Part shown: positions 1 through 10,688 of the stretch, piece by piece | Numbering within the stretch: position 1 is the stretch's first letter | How the letters are laid out: each line of letters opens with the position of its first letter | Source: Tubiluchus corallicola | Lineage: Eukaryota; Priapulida; Priapulimorpha; Priapulimorphida; Tubiluchidae | Assembly: GCA_030141605.1 (NCBI GenBank) | Contig: JAQGDQ010000117.1 | Location: 434,001 to 498,000, forward strand | Direction: 5' to 3' | Length of the DNA stretch: 64,000 bases | Notes under the pieces: model-generated | Seen by the model: the letters and a program-made list of their open reading frames with translations, nothing else | Told to the model about the DNA's origin: nothing | The model's database searches: none | Program-made: the position numbers and the translations under genes

Positions 1-51
1 CGCCAGCAATAACAATTAAATTAAAACTTGAGCACATGTATTTACTTTCAG

Positions 52-163
52 GCTTTTATAGCATGCGCTTATGCAAGCTATGATGATGACATCAAATACC
101 CCTGGACGCGGGGAGAAAGGCATTACATCGGTTACATTCCACCAGCCAGCGAATATGGACCAC
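52..163 (+). CDS. Gly/His-rich protein, first exon in window
   Basis: Acceptor TTTCAG at 46-51 and donor C|GTAAGT at 164. Thirty-seven codons plus one base; enters in phase 0, leaves in phase 1. Encodes the end of the predicted signal peptide and the non-repetitive N-terminus of the mature protein. Confidence 0.65.
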
Positions 164-1587
164 GTAAGTGAAACGGGTAGCTCTATTCACATGAATCACG
201 CACACACGCACTGCAAGCGATCACTTACAGCAGCAGCACCGCACGCAAGCTTTCGCAGCATAATCACTCGCGGTGAAGCTGCGTAAGCCATAAAACCGAC
301 AAACCTCTGAACAGTATACGCAATTGAGTTCATTTTGGTATTGTATGATCTAAGACATACTATTAGGCTAGCGAAAAACTGTATATTTTGTTTTGAAACT
401 TTCAAATACAAAATAAACTAGTTTTAAAAAGCTACACGTACAATTTAAATTATACTATACTGTTAAATGCCACAGCGCTATGTATTTGTAGTTTTACTAA
501 AATAAACTAAAAAAGCAACGCTACAGGCTCACTATGAGTCAAAACTTAAGTTTTTGCAATTTTGTAAAGCTTTTAAGTAGTAAAAAGCTCTTTCAAAATT
601 GATAAACTTAAAAATGCAACAGCCAGCATACACCTGAGCTCCAAAAAAAGAACATGCTTTGACTTGTTAACTCAGAGCATAATCTTTTTTTGGGTAAAAA
701 TTTTGCAGTTTCGAAATGCTTTTATGTAACATCTATTGAAATGAAATTTTATATCACTGCTAAAAATTCGTAATGAATGGGCCTAGTGATCATCTGTTCT
801 GAAGCTCCAAAAAGGACCTTTGACGTACGAAGATTGAAGTTGTCTTACTTTGGAGCCAAACACTACAGTTGATTAAAATAAGCATGTCACGTTGGTGGCA
901 TTGCCACTATTGCACATGCATTTATCACCATTGCATCACCAAGCAATTCACTGCTTATTGCACTGCCTCACTGCTGCACTTTTTTATTTTCTTACAGCAC
1001 CATTTCATCGATTTGGTGGACGCGGGGGATTTGGAGGACACGGGGGTTTCGGAGGACGTGGATTCGGAGGACATGGGTTCGGAGGACATGGTGGTGGGCA
1101 TGGGGGATTTGGGGGGCACGGTGGTGGATATGGTCGGTAAACACTATTTTAATATCACTTTCCAGCACGAAATCAAGGTGGTGGTGGACATGGTGGCGGC
1201 AGCAGTGGTGGTGGACATGGTGGCGGTGGACACGGCAGCAGCGGTGGAGGATATGGTGGCAGCAGCGGCGGCCATGGTGGCGGTAGTGGAGGATATGGCG
1301 GTAGCAGCGGTGGTGGAGGACATGGTGGTAGCAGTTGTTGCCCCTGCAGCGGCGGAGGATATGGTGGCAGCAGTGGTGGTGGACATTAAAATGTATTTTT
1401 AATATAACTTCCAGCTCAAAGACATGGCGGCGGTGGACACGGTGGTAGTGGACATGGTGGCAGGGGTGGTGGATTCGGTGGGTATGGACATGGTGGTGGA
1501 CAAACCTACTCCGGCTATGTACGTGGACCTGGCAAAACCAGCTTTGGCATTGGCCTTGGATTTCCTATCACTAATGGACGTCACTAA
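52..1587 (+). CDS. Secreted Gly/His-rich repeat protein, 5'-partial (exons 52-163, 998-1132, 1166-1375, 1415-1587)
   Basis: Joining four segments at phase-compatible AG/GT sites gives 209 residues ending at TAA 1585-1587. Exon 1 begins after TTTCAG and opens with AFIACAYA, like the end of a signal peptide with an A-x-A cleavage site, then an acidic/aromatic stretch (SYDDD, PWTRGERHYIGYIPP). The Met and start of the signal peptide must be off the left edge. The middle is low-complexity GGHGG, GGFGG, GGYGG and GGSS repeats with a CCPC cluster; the tail is non-repetitive (QTYSGYVRGPG, GIGLGFPITNGRH). Every internal junction is phase 1. The composition fits extracellular structural proteins (shell-matrix, cuticle, mucus or adhesive types), but no named family is recognised and the function is unknown. 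Donors within the repeats are ambiguous: the introns as drawn are only 33 and 39 nt, though upstream in-frame G|GTGG sites would make them longer. Confidence 0.7.
164..997 (+). other. Intron of the Gly/His-rich gene
   Basis: Runs from GTAAGT at 164 to TTACAG at 997. AT-rich; no other gene or recognisable repeat seen. Confidence 0.5.
998..1132 (+). CDS. Gly/His-rich protein, exon 2 (GGF/GGH repeats)
   Basis: Acceptor TTACAG at 992-997. The frame reads PFHRFGGRGGFGGHGG and onward in Gly/Phe/His repeats. The donor chosen (TATG|GTCGGT) keeps phase 1. The stronger-looking CG|GTAAAC four bases later would break the frame of the next exon. Confidence 0.6.
1166..1375 (+). CDS. Gly/His-rich protein, exon 3 (GGGH/GSSGG repeats)
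   Basis: Acceptor TTTCCAG ends at 1165 and the frame begins ARNQGGGGHGG. It carries Ser/His/Tyr-spaced glycine repeats and the SSCCPCSGG cluster. The donor at 1376 (G|GTGGTG) is weak and was chosen by phase. Without splicing the frame stops at TAA 1387-1389. Confidence 0.55.
1415..1587 (+). CDS. Gly/His-rich protein, terminal exon
   Basis: Acceptor ACTTCCAG ends at 1414 and the frame begins AQRHGGGGHGG, echoing exon 3 (ARNQGGGGHGG), so the two exons look like duplicates. It ends in a non-repetitive C-terminal tail and TAA. Confidence 0.65.
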
Positions 1588-2440
1588 AATTGCACCATTT
1601 TTTCTTCTTGCTGGAAAGAATTAATCCGCTAAGCTAACAATTATTATATTCAAATAACAACACTATCACTGTTGTTGTCGTATTATAGTAATGACAGTAT
1701 TGCCATTATTTGTTATTATAAGTTTGTTGAGATGTTAATGTCCGTTTCGTAATGTCCAGAACCAATTCCAAAGATTTATGTTTGTTTACAATTGTTAAGT
1801 ACTATATTATGCGTCGTTAACTTGTTGAGGTTGTTATTATTACTATTATTTTAACCACTATGGTATTAAATTAGCTAGTTTTAAAAAGTATTATCGAAAA
1901 ACTGCACAGAAAGATAATAAGAGTTCGGCCCATATGCATTCATTCAAAAGTTTATAACTTTATATGGAAGTTTGTAGGCGTCTTACCCTAATGTTCATCT
2001 AACAGCATAGTGTAGCTATGTAATCAAATTCAAATTCTGTTGTAAAAAATGTTTTCCCATCTGACAGTAATTTCTTTGTTTCAAAGGCATACTTTTTTCA
2101 CGATTTATTTATTCCTGGACACACAACTTTTTGTCATTCCTGCGCCCCACAAAGAGTCAGGCGCTTTCCCAGGCTTTCAACGTTCTACAAATGCTGGAAT
2201 GAATGTAGCGAATACTTACATATTTGTAACCGTACTAGGGTGTTTGTGATGTACACGTAATTTTTTGCATTTTTGTATTACAACATGTTTAGCCTACCGA
2301 TGTATGGGCCAGAGAATATACACTAATTAAACATTCTTTACTTGTTTCTTGCACAGATATTGCGTAATCGAACGTAGAAAACAGCCGACTGTACTTACCT
2401 GTTTATAAATTTTGTAATAAACACTTTTCATTTTAAAAAT
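1588..2440 (+). other. Probable 3' UTR of the Gly/His-rich gene
   Basis: Non-coding after the stop. A canonical AATAAA lies at 2416-2421 and could end the transcript. The assignment rests only on position and that signal. Confidence 0.4.
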
Positions 2441-3539
2441 ATGCGTTTTTATTCCTTTGCAATTTGGATTTCTCTAATGCTTTCCTGACAAGTACCAAAG
2501 ATTACATCTATATGAATTACGAAATACCCCATTCAATTTCGAGTAGCCTACAATAACGCAGAGTGCATTTCCACTGAAAATTTTCTTGAACATGTAAGTT
2601 GACAGGCATTGCGTTTCACCGCTGTGCACTATCTCAATTTAAACAACATTTTAATTATGTAAGGAACTTAGAACAGAGTAGAAATAGCAAAAGCATGGAA
2701 AACAAAACTTGTAATGTCAATTTTTCATCAAAACAGCACCATTTTGTGTATACTTACTGTGTACGAAAATGCGAATACAATCAACGATGTTCGTTTAAAG
2801 CTAGTACTTATCAGCGTAGCTCGGCTCCATTTTAAATTTATTTTGTGCCAATTTTATTTAAAACAAAACGAATTGCTTTAATTCAAATTAAAATCACATT
2901 AACGTGGCAAAAATGTCTACTAGCTTTTCTCAACTGCTTCTAAGTTAAAATAAAATTTCCAGAGTTTGTCTATGAGGTCTAACAATGATATCAAATATGA
3001 TGATCGCCGATATCAATAATGATGATCGCCGATCAAATATTTAAAAGCTGAAAAATGGAAAGTGCTTTAATAAAACATAGGCCTACAATGACAAACACAA
3101 CTAACTGCACTAGAAATTTCATGATAAGCATGATAAATGTATTACTTTCTTTAAATTTACAAAATGAGTTATACAAACAAAAGAAACAAAATAGAACTAG
3201 AGCTGATGAAATTTCCAAAATATGTAATTTATGTACTTCTAAATTAGCCTTTAACAAAAGTTCATAATTAGAAGAAAATATCCAGTTTCCTTACAAATTA
3301 AACGGCTGCCTATTTGTGTTTGCAGCTTATAACAGTTGAATGAATGTTGTGGCGCTGCTGAACACTTTTAAGCTAATGATACATTTGCGTTCGCGACTCG
3401 CGTGCGCGTTCACGCGCTACTGGAGGTGATACATTAGAGCAACTGGATTGGCACGTACGCGTGCGATACTAGAAATACAGTACTCCATTATTTGGCGGGA
3501 ATTTGTGTTATCTCGTTAATTGTGGGCGATGGAAGATAA
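2441..3539. other. Spacer, no gene recognised
   Basis: AT-rich. It contains a small direct duplication around 2990-3035 (ATGATGATCGCCGAT twice) and a CpG-rich patch at about 3390-3470. No coding exon could be supported. Confidence 0.5.
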
Positions 3540-3960
3540 AAAATTGTTTGTTTGATGATTATTCGATTATTGTTTAGACGAAAAAGGAGAACAAGAAATA
3601 AGATAATTTAGCAGCACGAATGGCTAGCTAAGAGGTATAAACACGGTGTTTATCACAAACTGTTGCCTGATTCACAATCTTGTGATTTTACGAATGGATG
3701 TTCAAACATTCAGTGAATTAGTTGATTTGGTTATGCCTTTCGTTGAGCGTCAGAACACTAAATTTCGATATTGTGTGTCACCTGCAGAAAGACTAGCAAT
3801 AACTCTGCGATATTTAGCTACAGGGGACTCTACAATTTTCTGACCTACAATATGTATTTCGTATGCACAGAACAACTATTGGCAGCATTATTCCTGAAAC
3901 GTGTGATGCTTTAGTTCATGCGTTGTCAAAAGACTATAAAATTTCCTACTGATGTACATG
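3540..3960 (+). pseudogene. Broken PIF/Harbinger (HARBI1-type) transposase fragment
   Basis: Reads a basic RRKRR patch, then LRMDVQTFSELVDLV, RYCVSPAERLAITLRYLATGD and, after a frame change near 3840, DLQYVFRMHRTTIGSIIPET. This order (Arg-rich lead, LRM-x-x-TF, ERLA-x-TLR-LATGDS, then a helix-turn-helix-like segment ending in IIPET) is that of PIF/Harbinger transposases and HARBI1. The first stretch stops at 3841 and the second continues in another frame to about 3950. The catalytic DDE part is absent and terminal repeats were not located, so this is a dead fragment. Confidence 0.72.
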
Positions 3961-4042
3961 ACTGCAAAAAAAATCGCAGTTATTTGAGGAAAGCCAAATT
4001 ACTCATGATGTTTGAATTAACAGACATAAATTTAGTTTTAGC

Positions 4043-4044
<2 letters not shown>

Positions 4045-4092
<48 letters not shown>

Positions 4093-4126
4093 AGGGAGGA
4101 GAGAGGGGGAGAGAGACAGAAAGAGA

Positions 4127-4162
<36 letters not shown>

Positions 4163-4203
4163 GGACAGGGGGGAGAGAAAGAAAGAGGGAGAAAGAGACA
4201 GAG
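4045..4203. repeat. (GA)n microsatellite, imperfect
   Basis: Long GAGA run with GGGA and GACA interruptions. The Arg/Glu open frame across it is an artefact of the repeat. Confidence 0.95.
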
Positions 4204-5732
4204 ATTATATTAATTTTATAGTATTACACAGCTGTTTCACATTTTAGAATAATTACAAAGTTTTTCATTGCACGCTCACATTGTTATGTTAAACAATAAG
4301 AAGAATTAATACTAAAACTGCAGCAGTAAAAAGCCGCGCCGTGGTGAAATAATTAAATGTAATTTTTGAAGCTGGGCACTACATTCATTTACGTCTTTAC
4401 CACATGAGATTTTGGCCACTCACTGACCAGCCTCGGCGTTGCTTAACTTCGTTAAAAAACACAGACAATGACAACTCGGCTATTCGTTGCGTCTCGAAGT
4501 ATCAAAACAAAGTGTTATTTTAAACACTTGCTATGTCATGCACTAAAATATATGCAAATACGCACACTGTACAAACACCAATATCAGACTGAAAACTGGT
4601 TTTGTAACTATGTTGACATTTTAATATACAATATGTTTTAGCCACTTTTATTTTAAGTTTCCAAAATAGCGAACAGCTTTAACTCAAATTAGAACCACTT
4701 TTTGACGGTTAAAAAAACTCCAAAAACTAGAGGGTATCAAATGATACCTAACGCCTTTCAAGACTTTGTTAGTAAAATCTTAGAATGAGTTATACACATA
4801 TTACACACTAATACAAACAAGAAGAAAAAACTTTGAAGTACAGCTGGTGAATATTGTAATTTATTTAGGGTGGCACAGAAAAGATGCACCAAAGTTTAGA
4901 CTAAAATAATAAAGTAAGTAACTAAGTGGCCCCCAAAGATTAAATTAAACTGTGTGGTACATGCATTACAATACATTAGCTTTTGTCTGTGAAAGTTAAA
5001 AAGTTTATTACTTTAGTGCTTTAAGTTACGGACGAAAAGCTTTTGCATCTTGAAGTTAAATGCCAGCTATAATCATCAATTGAAAAATAGCTACGCTACC
5101 GTATAAACTACACTCAACACATGGCAGCAAAACAGTAAAGAAATCAACCAGTTCACAACATGGTCTTCACCATAGAAAATAAACGAGTGATAAAGAATTG
5201 TTGTCAAGCAAAAATGTCAATGGAAATAAGCGAGAAGCTGCGTCGGCTGCTAAAAGTACAGACGAATATAACTAAAATTATTTATCACGTCGCTGGCTAT
5301 AAGAAACACCTTCGTCTAGTTTGTACTGATAATGGTGGGCAAATAGAGCAATTGCAGTTAATTTTAACTACATGTATACACGTGAAAATTTTCCGGCTAT
5401 TATTTTTTTTGAAATGTTGATTTAAAACTTCTGCATCACTGTATCTTTAGAGAAATCTAAGGTAATGACGTAAAATTTTTGGCGTTTATACATAAGCGTC
5501 TACAACATCAGTGATAATTTTCAAGGGCTTCCGTTATTTTCTTCTCTTACAATGTCATAATCAAAACTTGGCGCATCTTTCCTGATGCCTGATACCGTAT
5601 ATACATATCCTAACTAGGCCTTTTTAACTCTATTACATAAATACAAAATACAAAAACGAATATAAATACGAGAATTAATTACAACCTAGTACTACTTATC
5701 AGAGCTGAGATCAACCAGTTACCATATGAGAC
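4204..5732. other. Spacer, no gene recognised
   Basis: AT-rich. An 86-codon open frame at 5160-5420 begins FTIENKRVIKN, loosely like the start of some transposases. The resemblance is too short to call. Confidence 0.5.
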
Positions 5733-6006
5733 CTGTAGCGGATAGCCCTATAGGCTGAAGCCTAAGGCCCGGGATCAAAAGGGGCCCGGCAAAATAATCG
5801 CTGTAATCGTGTTTATATAGTCCTAGACAACTCAAGGATCAAGAAGATATAATTTTTATCACAATCGGTGGGCAAAAACTCAAAAATTAAACAAACTTAC
5901 TAACGACGAGAGCTCCACAAAACATGTCAGCTCAGCAGTGTAGCAACATTTAAAAGGCCCGTTCCAAGCTCAAGCCTAAGGCCCATAAAATCATAATCCG
6001 CTACTG
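5733..6006 (-). mobile_element. Miniature inverted-repeat element, copy 1 (hAT-like)
   Basis: Ends in CTGTAGCGGAT on the left and, on the other strand, CAGTAGCGGAT on the right. The inside matches the element at 12866-13272 in inverted orientation: shared blocks include GGGCCTTAGGCTT, AACGGGCCTTTTAAATG and GAGCTCTCGTCG. Flanking 8-mers TATGAGAC and CATGAGAT fit a decayed 8-bp target duplication as made by hAT elements. No open frame, so non-autonomous. Confidence 0.7.
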
Positions 6007-7065
6007 CATGAGATCACTTATCAGCAGGTTAAATAAGCAAAATTGATATACGTTACGGTATTGTGTAACATTTAGACATAGCATAAAATTCCTAGGCATT
6101 TCATGTGACATCTATACATTTCAGGGAGTGTGAAATAAATGTTTTGGTGTCGCATCTTCACACCTAGACGTTTTGGATAATAGCTAGAATCTGTACAAGA
6201 ATGCGAAGTGATTTTTGCAAAGTATAAAATGAACATAATTCGTATTAAATCCAACTTTTCCTAGACTTATTTCTACTATACCTTGGTTTAGTATTGAATG
6301 CATAAAACGGCTTAATCACACCTACTTAAGCATGAGTTCAAGTAAGCATTCAAGGAGCTTGTGCTTTTTCACTGACATTGATATCATTCACATGATTAAT
6401 TAATTGTTGGTATTTTCCATCACCTAGAAAAACAATGTTCATTGCTTTATTTGCCTGCTCTTTTCTAAACTGAACTTTTGCTTGAAGTGCTAGCTACCTA
6501 TTTTAACACACAAATTTGCAAGTACATAAAATACGACTTACTTCGCACAAGCTCTACAACAAAATTGCCATCACACAAAATGCCTAGAAAAATTTCTTCA
6601 AAACAATTGGCTATTTATTTTACATTCACATTACCTAAAATTTATTCAACGTTCTATAAAATGCCTAGTAACAGCATATCTGAAACAACAGAATTACACG
6701 CTTTGCCTAGACAAACTTTTGCATAATATATTGCCTAGGAAAAGAAGAAATTATTTTCGACACTTTCGTGTCTGTTTTGGCAGTTCATGAAATGCAAGCA
6801 TTGAAAAGAAAACACTGTTTCACGCTTTGCCTCTAATACATACAATGAGTAAGGCGATTTAAGAGTTTTGCGTTAACCATATTTAACTCTAGAGTAACTT
6901 TCTTACTGAATTATAAAATGACTGGGTAACAAAATTCAAAAAGCAGAGGAATATATCGAATATTTTATAAAGAAGAAACTTTTATAAACGTAACATTAAA
7001 TATAATATATGGTAACTTGTAAGTAGTGGGAAATTTTTGACACACACAAAAAAGCTTTTAAAATC
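6007..7065 (-). other. Region 3' of the MPP8 gene, probable 3' UTR
   Basis: Directly downstream of the MPP8 stop. TTTATT on the + strand (for example near 6612) gives AATAAA on the transcribed strand. No other gene seen. Confidence 0.35.
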
Positions 7066-10000
7066 TCAAGAGTCATTAACATTTATTACCACCCTACAGG
7101 CACTCACAAGCAGCTTTGCTTCACAGTTTGGTGCAGGTAAGGTCTGGATAGATAGCTTGTTTTTACCTTTCTTGAAAGGACAAAATGAAAGAACAAATTT
7201 ACCATGTTCTGTTAATGCAGGCTGCTGTATTCCATTTAACAAAACAGATTGGACAGCACAGGCACCATGCATTCTGCACAACATCTCAGCAAATGTAATT
7301 TTGGCATATGCTATAAACAGCAGCGAACAGATCTTCTCTTGAGGTTTTTCTTGGGGCTGCCATGAGAATTCAATTTCACATGTTGTACTTTCATTCAAGG
7401 CAAAGCATTGTACTGGAAATATTTCATTTTCTATAGTGGCATTATTATTTAAAGTGTGTTCGATGACCCTGAAAAAAGCTGTTTTCAGTCGCTTATCATG
7501 ACTTTCAATGCACTTAACACATTCAATGTGACCATTTGAATTAGCTATTTGTAGAGCAGCAAAGCCATTTGGTGAAAACAGTGAGTAATTTGCACCAAAA
7601 GACAGCAGCCTAGACACAACTGCGACGTGGCCCTTTTTACAGGCTTTCATTAAAGCAGTTTCACCAGTAGAGGTAACCAAGTTTAAATGTGCACCCATCT
7701 CGATCAAAATGCCTACAACACAAGAATGTCCTTGTTCAGCAGCATGAATTAAAGCAGTCATGCCATTTTTTTGTTGGGTATTTATTCTGGCACCATTTAA
7801 CACCAAAATCTCACAGATGTCTTCAAAACCTGATACAGCGGCCATCATTAGCAGTGTCATGCCAGCACCAGTGCATTCGTTCAAGTTATAGGCACAAGAG
7901 GTACGTAGAGCTTGCAAAACCTTACTGTAGTCTCCATCTTTGACAGCTTGACGAAACTCCTCAGGACTAATATCGCATTTTCTGGCATTTGAAAGAGGCA
8001 AGCTAGGTACTCTGATAAGGTCTTTTTCATCATGAAAATCAAAGTCAGATTTCTTCTGAGTTTCCAGTCCAGTGTGGCTGTGCAGGTGCGTTTTCTTTGT
8101 TTGTGGATGGCTTTTGTAATTTTCCTCAAATTGTTTATTAGAAGTGTTTTCCTTATTACTAGAATTGCCAGTAATATCCCTATTTTTATCTTTACCTTTA
8201 TTCAACTTCTCAGCTAGGTTTTCACTGGAATCATTCTTTCTAATTGTCGTGTCATCATCCTCTTCAAGATCACTGCATTTTCTACCAGGCTGACAGCCAT
8301 TCTGCTTTTCGTTACAGCTAGAGCTAAGAGCTTGTGTGTGAGACAAACTTTTGCTAAGTGTCGTCCAAATACTGCCACTAGATTCAGAGCTAGTAAGTGA
8401 TTTATCATTTTGAGTCTTGTTTGATGTTTCAATCTTAGTAGTTGTAGCTAATTTAAGATTACCATCGTTAGATGTGTCCACGAATTCTGAGTTAAGCATT
8501 GGTGCTAGTTCATCAAAGCTGTTTCTACACCTCTCTCTTGCAAAATTTTGAATTTTGGCAGTTTCTGTAGCATCCCCATGGATAGTTGTATCATAGCTAA
8601 TGACACTGGGCTCAATGGCAGAAGACACTTCATCACCGAAAGACTTCAGGATTTCCTTTTTAGGCTGTTGCTGCACTTTTGCAGAATCTGCGACAACGGG
8701 CAATTCTTGAGAACTAATCACATTATCTGCTTTGTCCATAAAACCCATAATGATATCTGTATTTTCAAGCAATTTACCGCAATTTTCTTGTGTGGTGTGA
8801 GAATTTTTTGCAACATCTGCTTCAGCGGTTTTACTACAGCTTTTCTCCACATCAGCAGATAGGTCACTGGCATCTGCATAACGAGATTTCACACAACCAT
8901 CTTGTAGTTCAGTTTGGACTCCTAAATGGTCAAGTTTGCTGCTTAAATTTTCTGGCAGGAGTTGCACTTTACCACTGCCACCCACTACTGGTTTTTCTTT
9001 AAAAGACGGCGTAGCATTTTTGAAGTCAACAGGTTCTACAACGACAGACAATTCTCGAGAATTAATCACGCTCTCCGGTTTGCACTTAGAACTGCTAATA
9101 ACATCTGCACAAAATCTAGTGACATCTTCAAGTGATCTAGCATAATTTTCACATTGGCTGTTATATTTTTCCAAACTATCTGTTCCAAGAGGTTTAGTAC
9201 AGCCTTCATGCAGGTTAACCTTGTGTGGTTGTTCAGTTTTATTATTTAATTTGTCATTACTAATTACAGATTTTGTAATACCTTTATCTGCACTTTCAGC
9301 ACTATTCGTGGAACTCTGTCTCATGTTTATTGGCAAATCAATATTTGGGCTCTCTGGACATTTTTTAATATCTACAGAACACTTGGCAATTGAAGACAAA
9401 AAATCAGCAGCTTTGGCAGGACGACTTTTGGAAATAAAGTCAGGCAAATCAGGCTCAGAGTTTGTTGATGGTGTTAGCAAGTCCTCTGTTTTGATCACAG
9501 ATTTCAAACTGACACTAGCATTAGAAGGAATATTAGTGCGTTTCAGAGTAACTTTGCATTTGCCTAAAAATGATTCAGGAGAGCTGGTATCTTGGACTGG
9601 AAATTTCTCAACTGGAGTTTGGAGCTGCAGATCAATATTAACTTTTCTAATATTAATAAAAGGTAAATCGTAGTCAGAAGAACTCAAATCAGATTTAATC
9701 TCAGTTTCAAGACCTGGCTTTTGCTCACTTACAGTTTCAACTTTTTTTAAATGTTCATCGAATGTGTCCACCAATTCACCCTCTTCTAGACTACTATCCA
9801 GTTTTCTTGGCGTGAACGTAGAGACTGGTGACTGCTCAACCAGTGTGCCATCATTACTTTTGAAAAGGTCTTCATCTAGGCCACATGTGTTTTTACTTGA
9901 AGGTGGTTCAAGATACTCCTTTTCCTTGAGTTTTTTATTAGTTGATGATTCCTTCTTGTCTTTTACACTGTAGACTTTGGATCTTGCACCACGCAACTTA

Positions 10001-10257
10001 ACCCTTTCACAAACATCCGACCCAAGCTTGTAAGCCCTTTCTGCTTCAGTATCGTTGCTCCCTCTTGACCGATTATCACAACTATCTTCGTCACTCATTA
10101 TATCTGCTTTTTGCATATACTTTCGCTTTCGACGTCGTTGTTTTCCTTCATATTCTTCTACTAAGTCCTTGCAACTTAGAAGATTTTCATACGGTTCCCA
10201 AGTATCTGATTCTGAATCCCAGCCTACCCATCTCACTCGATACATAGTTGGACCGCC
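7066..10257 (-). CDS. MPHOSPH8: MPP8 coding exon 2 (main exon)
   Basis: Begins after TTTTTTTGTAG with GGC GGT CCA ACT ATG and runs 1063 codons without interruption to TGA at 7068-7066. Carries the rest of the chromodomain, the linker, the ankyrin repeats and the C-terminal domain. Confidence 0.95.
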   Translation of the reverse strand, partial: GGPTMYRVRWVGWDSESDTWEPYENLLSCKDLVEEYEGKQRRRKRKYMQKADIMSDEDSCDNRSRGSNDTEAERAYKLGSDVCERVKLRGARSKVYSVKDKKESSTNKKLKEKEYLEPPSSKNTCGLDEDLFKSNDGTLVEQSPVSTFTPRKLDSSLEEGELVDTFDEHLKKVETVSEQKPGLETEIKSDLSSSDYDLPFINIRKVNIDLQLQTPVEKFPVQDTSSPESFLGKCKVTLKRTNIPSNASVSLKSVIKTEDLLTPSTNSEPDLPDFISKSRPAKAADFLSSIAKCSVDIKKCPESPNIDLPINMRQSSTNSAESADKGITKSVISNDKLNNKTEQPHKVNLHEGCTKPLGTDSLEKYNSQCENYARSLEDVTRFCADVISSSKCKPESVINSRELSVVVEPVDFKNATPSFKEKPVVGGSGKVQLLPENLSSKLDHLGVQTELQDGCVKSRYADASDLSADVEKSCSKTAEADVAKNSHTTQENCGKLLENTDIIMGFMDKADNVISSQELPVVADSAKVQQQPKKEILKSFGDEVSSAIEPSVISYDTTIHGDATETAKIQNFARERCRNSFDELAPMLNSEFVDTSNDGNLKLATTTKIETSNKTQNDKSLTSSESSGSIWTTLSKSLSHTQALSSSCNEKQNGCQPGRKCSDLEEDDDTTIRKNDSSENLAEKLNKGKDKNRDITGNSSNKENTSNKQFEENYKSHPQTKKTHLHSHTGLETQKKSDFDFHDEKDLIRVPSLPLSNARKCDISPEEFRQAVKDGDYSKVLQALRTSCAYNLNECTGAGMTLLMMAAVSGFEDICEILVLNGARINTQQKNGMTALIHAAEQGHSCVVGILIEMGAHLNLVTSTGETALMKACKKGHVAVVSRLLSFGANYSLFSPNGFAALQIANSNGHIECVKCIESHDKRLKTAFFRVIEHTLNNNATIENEIFPVQCFALNESTTCEIEFSWQPQEKPQEKICSLLFIAYAKITFAEMLCRMHGACAVQSVLLNGIQQPALTEHGKFVLSFCPFKKGKNKLSIQTLPAPNCEAKLLVSACRVVINVNDS

Positions 10258-10605
10258 CTACAAAAAAATTATTATTTTAGTACATTTAAGTGCAAAGCAG
10301 ACAGAACATTAATGAAGAAAAAAATTATACCCCTTTTTGTTACACTCTAAAATTTGGCGACAAAGTAATTACATTTTCGACTTTGTTACTAAACTCAATT
10401 ATAATTGCAACATCAGGACACGGTATAACTGAATTATCTACATAATGTAGTGGCAATGCGCTAAGCAAAATGTCTTTGACGTGCTATACTTGCAGAAACT
10501 AATGACACTGTGAAAAACTGCAATGTCAATCAATACCGAGGTCATTTGTGTCAGTAACAGCCAAAGTACTGAAAACAGCAATAACATGAGGTAACACAAT
10601 TTAAC

Positions 10606-10688
<83 letters not shown>

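Noticed and set aside
869-1386. Alternative-frame proteins over the glycine-rich region (Asp/Val/Met-rich + frame, Ser/Thr/Ala-rich - frame)
   Set aside because: They are shadows of the GGH/GGY frame, which alone has compatible splice junctions and a signal-peptide exon.
3918-4247. Arg/Glu-rich frame of 109 codons
   Set aside because: Driven by the (GA)n repeat; no splice sites or conserved flanks.
5160-5420. 86-codon frame with transposase-like start FTIENKRVIKN
   Set aside because: The similarity covers only about ten residues and nothing downstream supports it.
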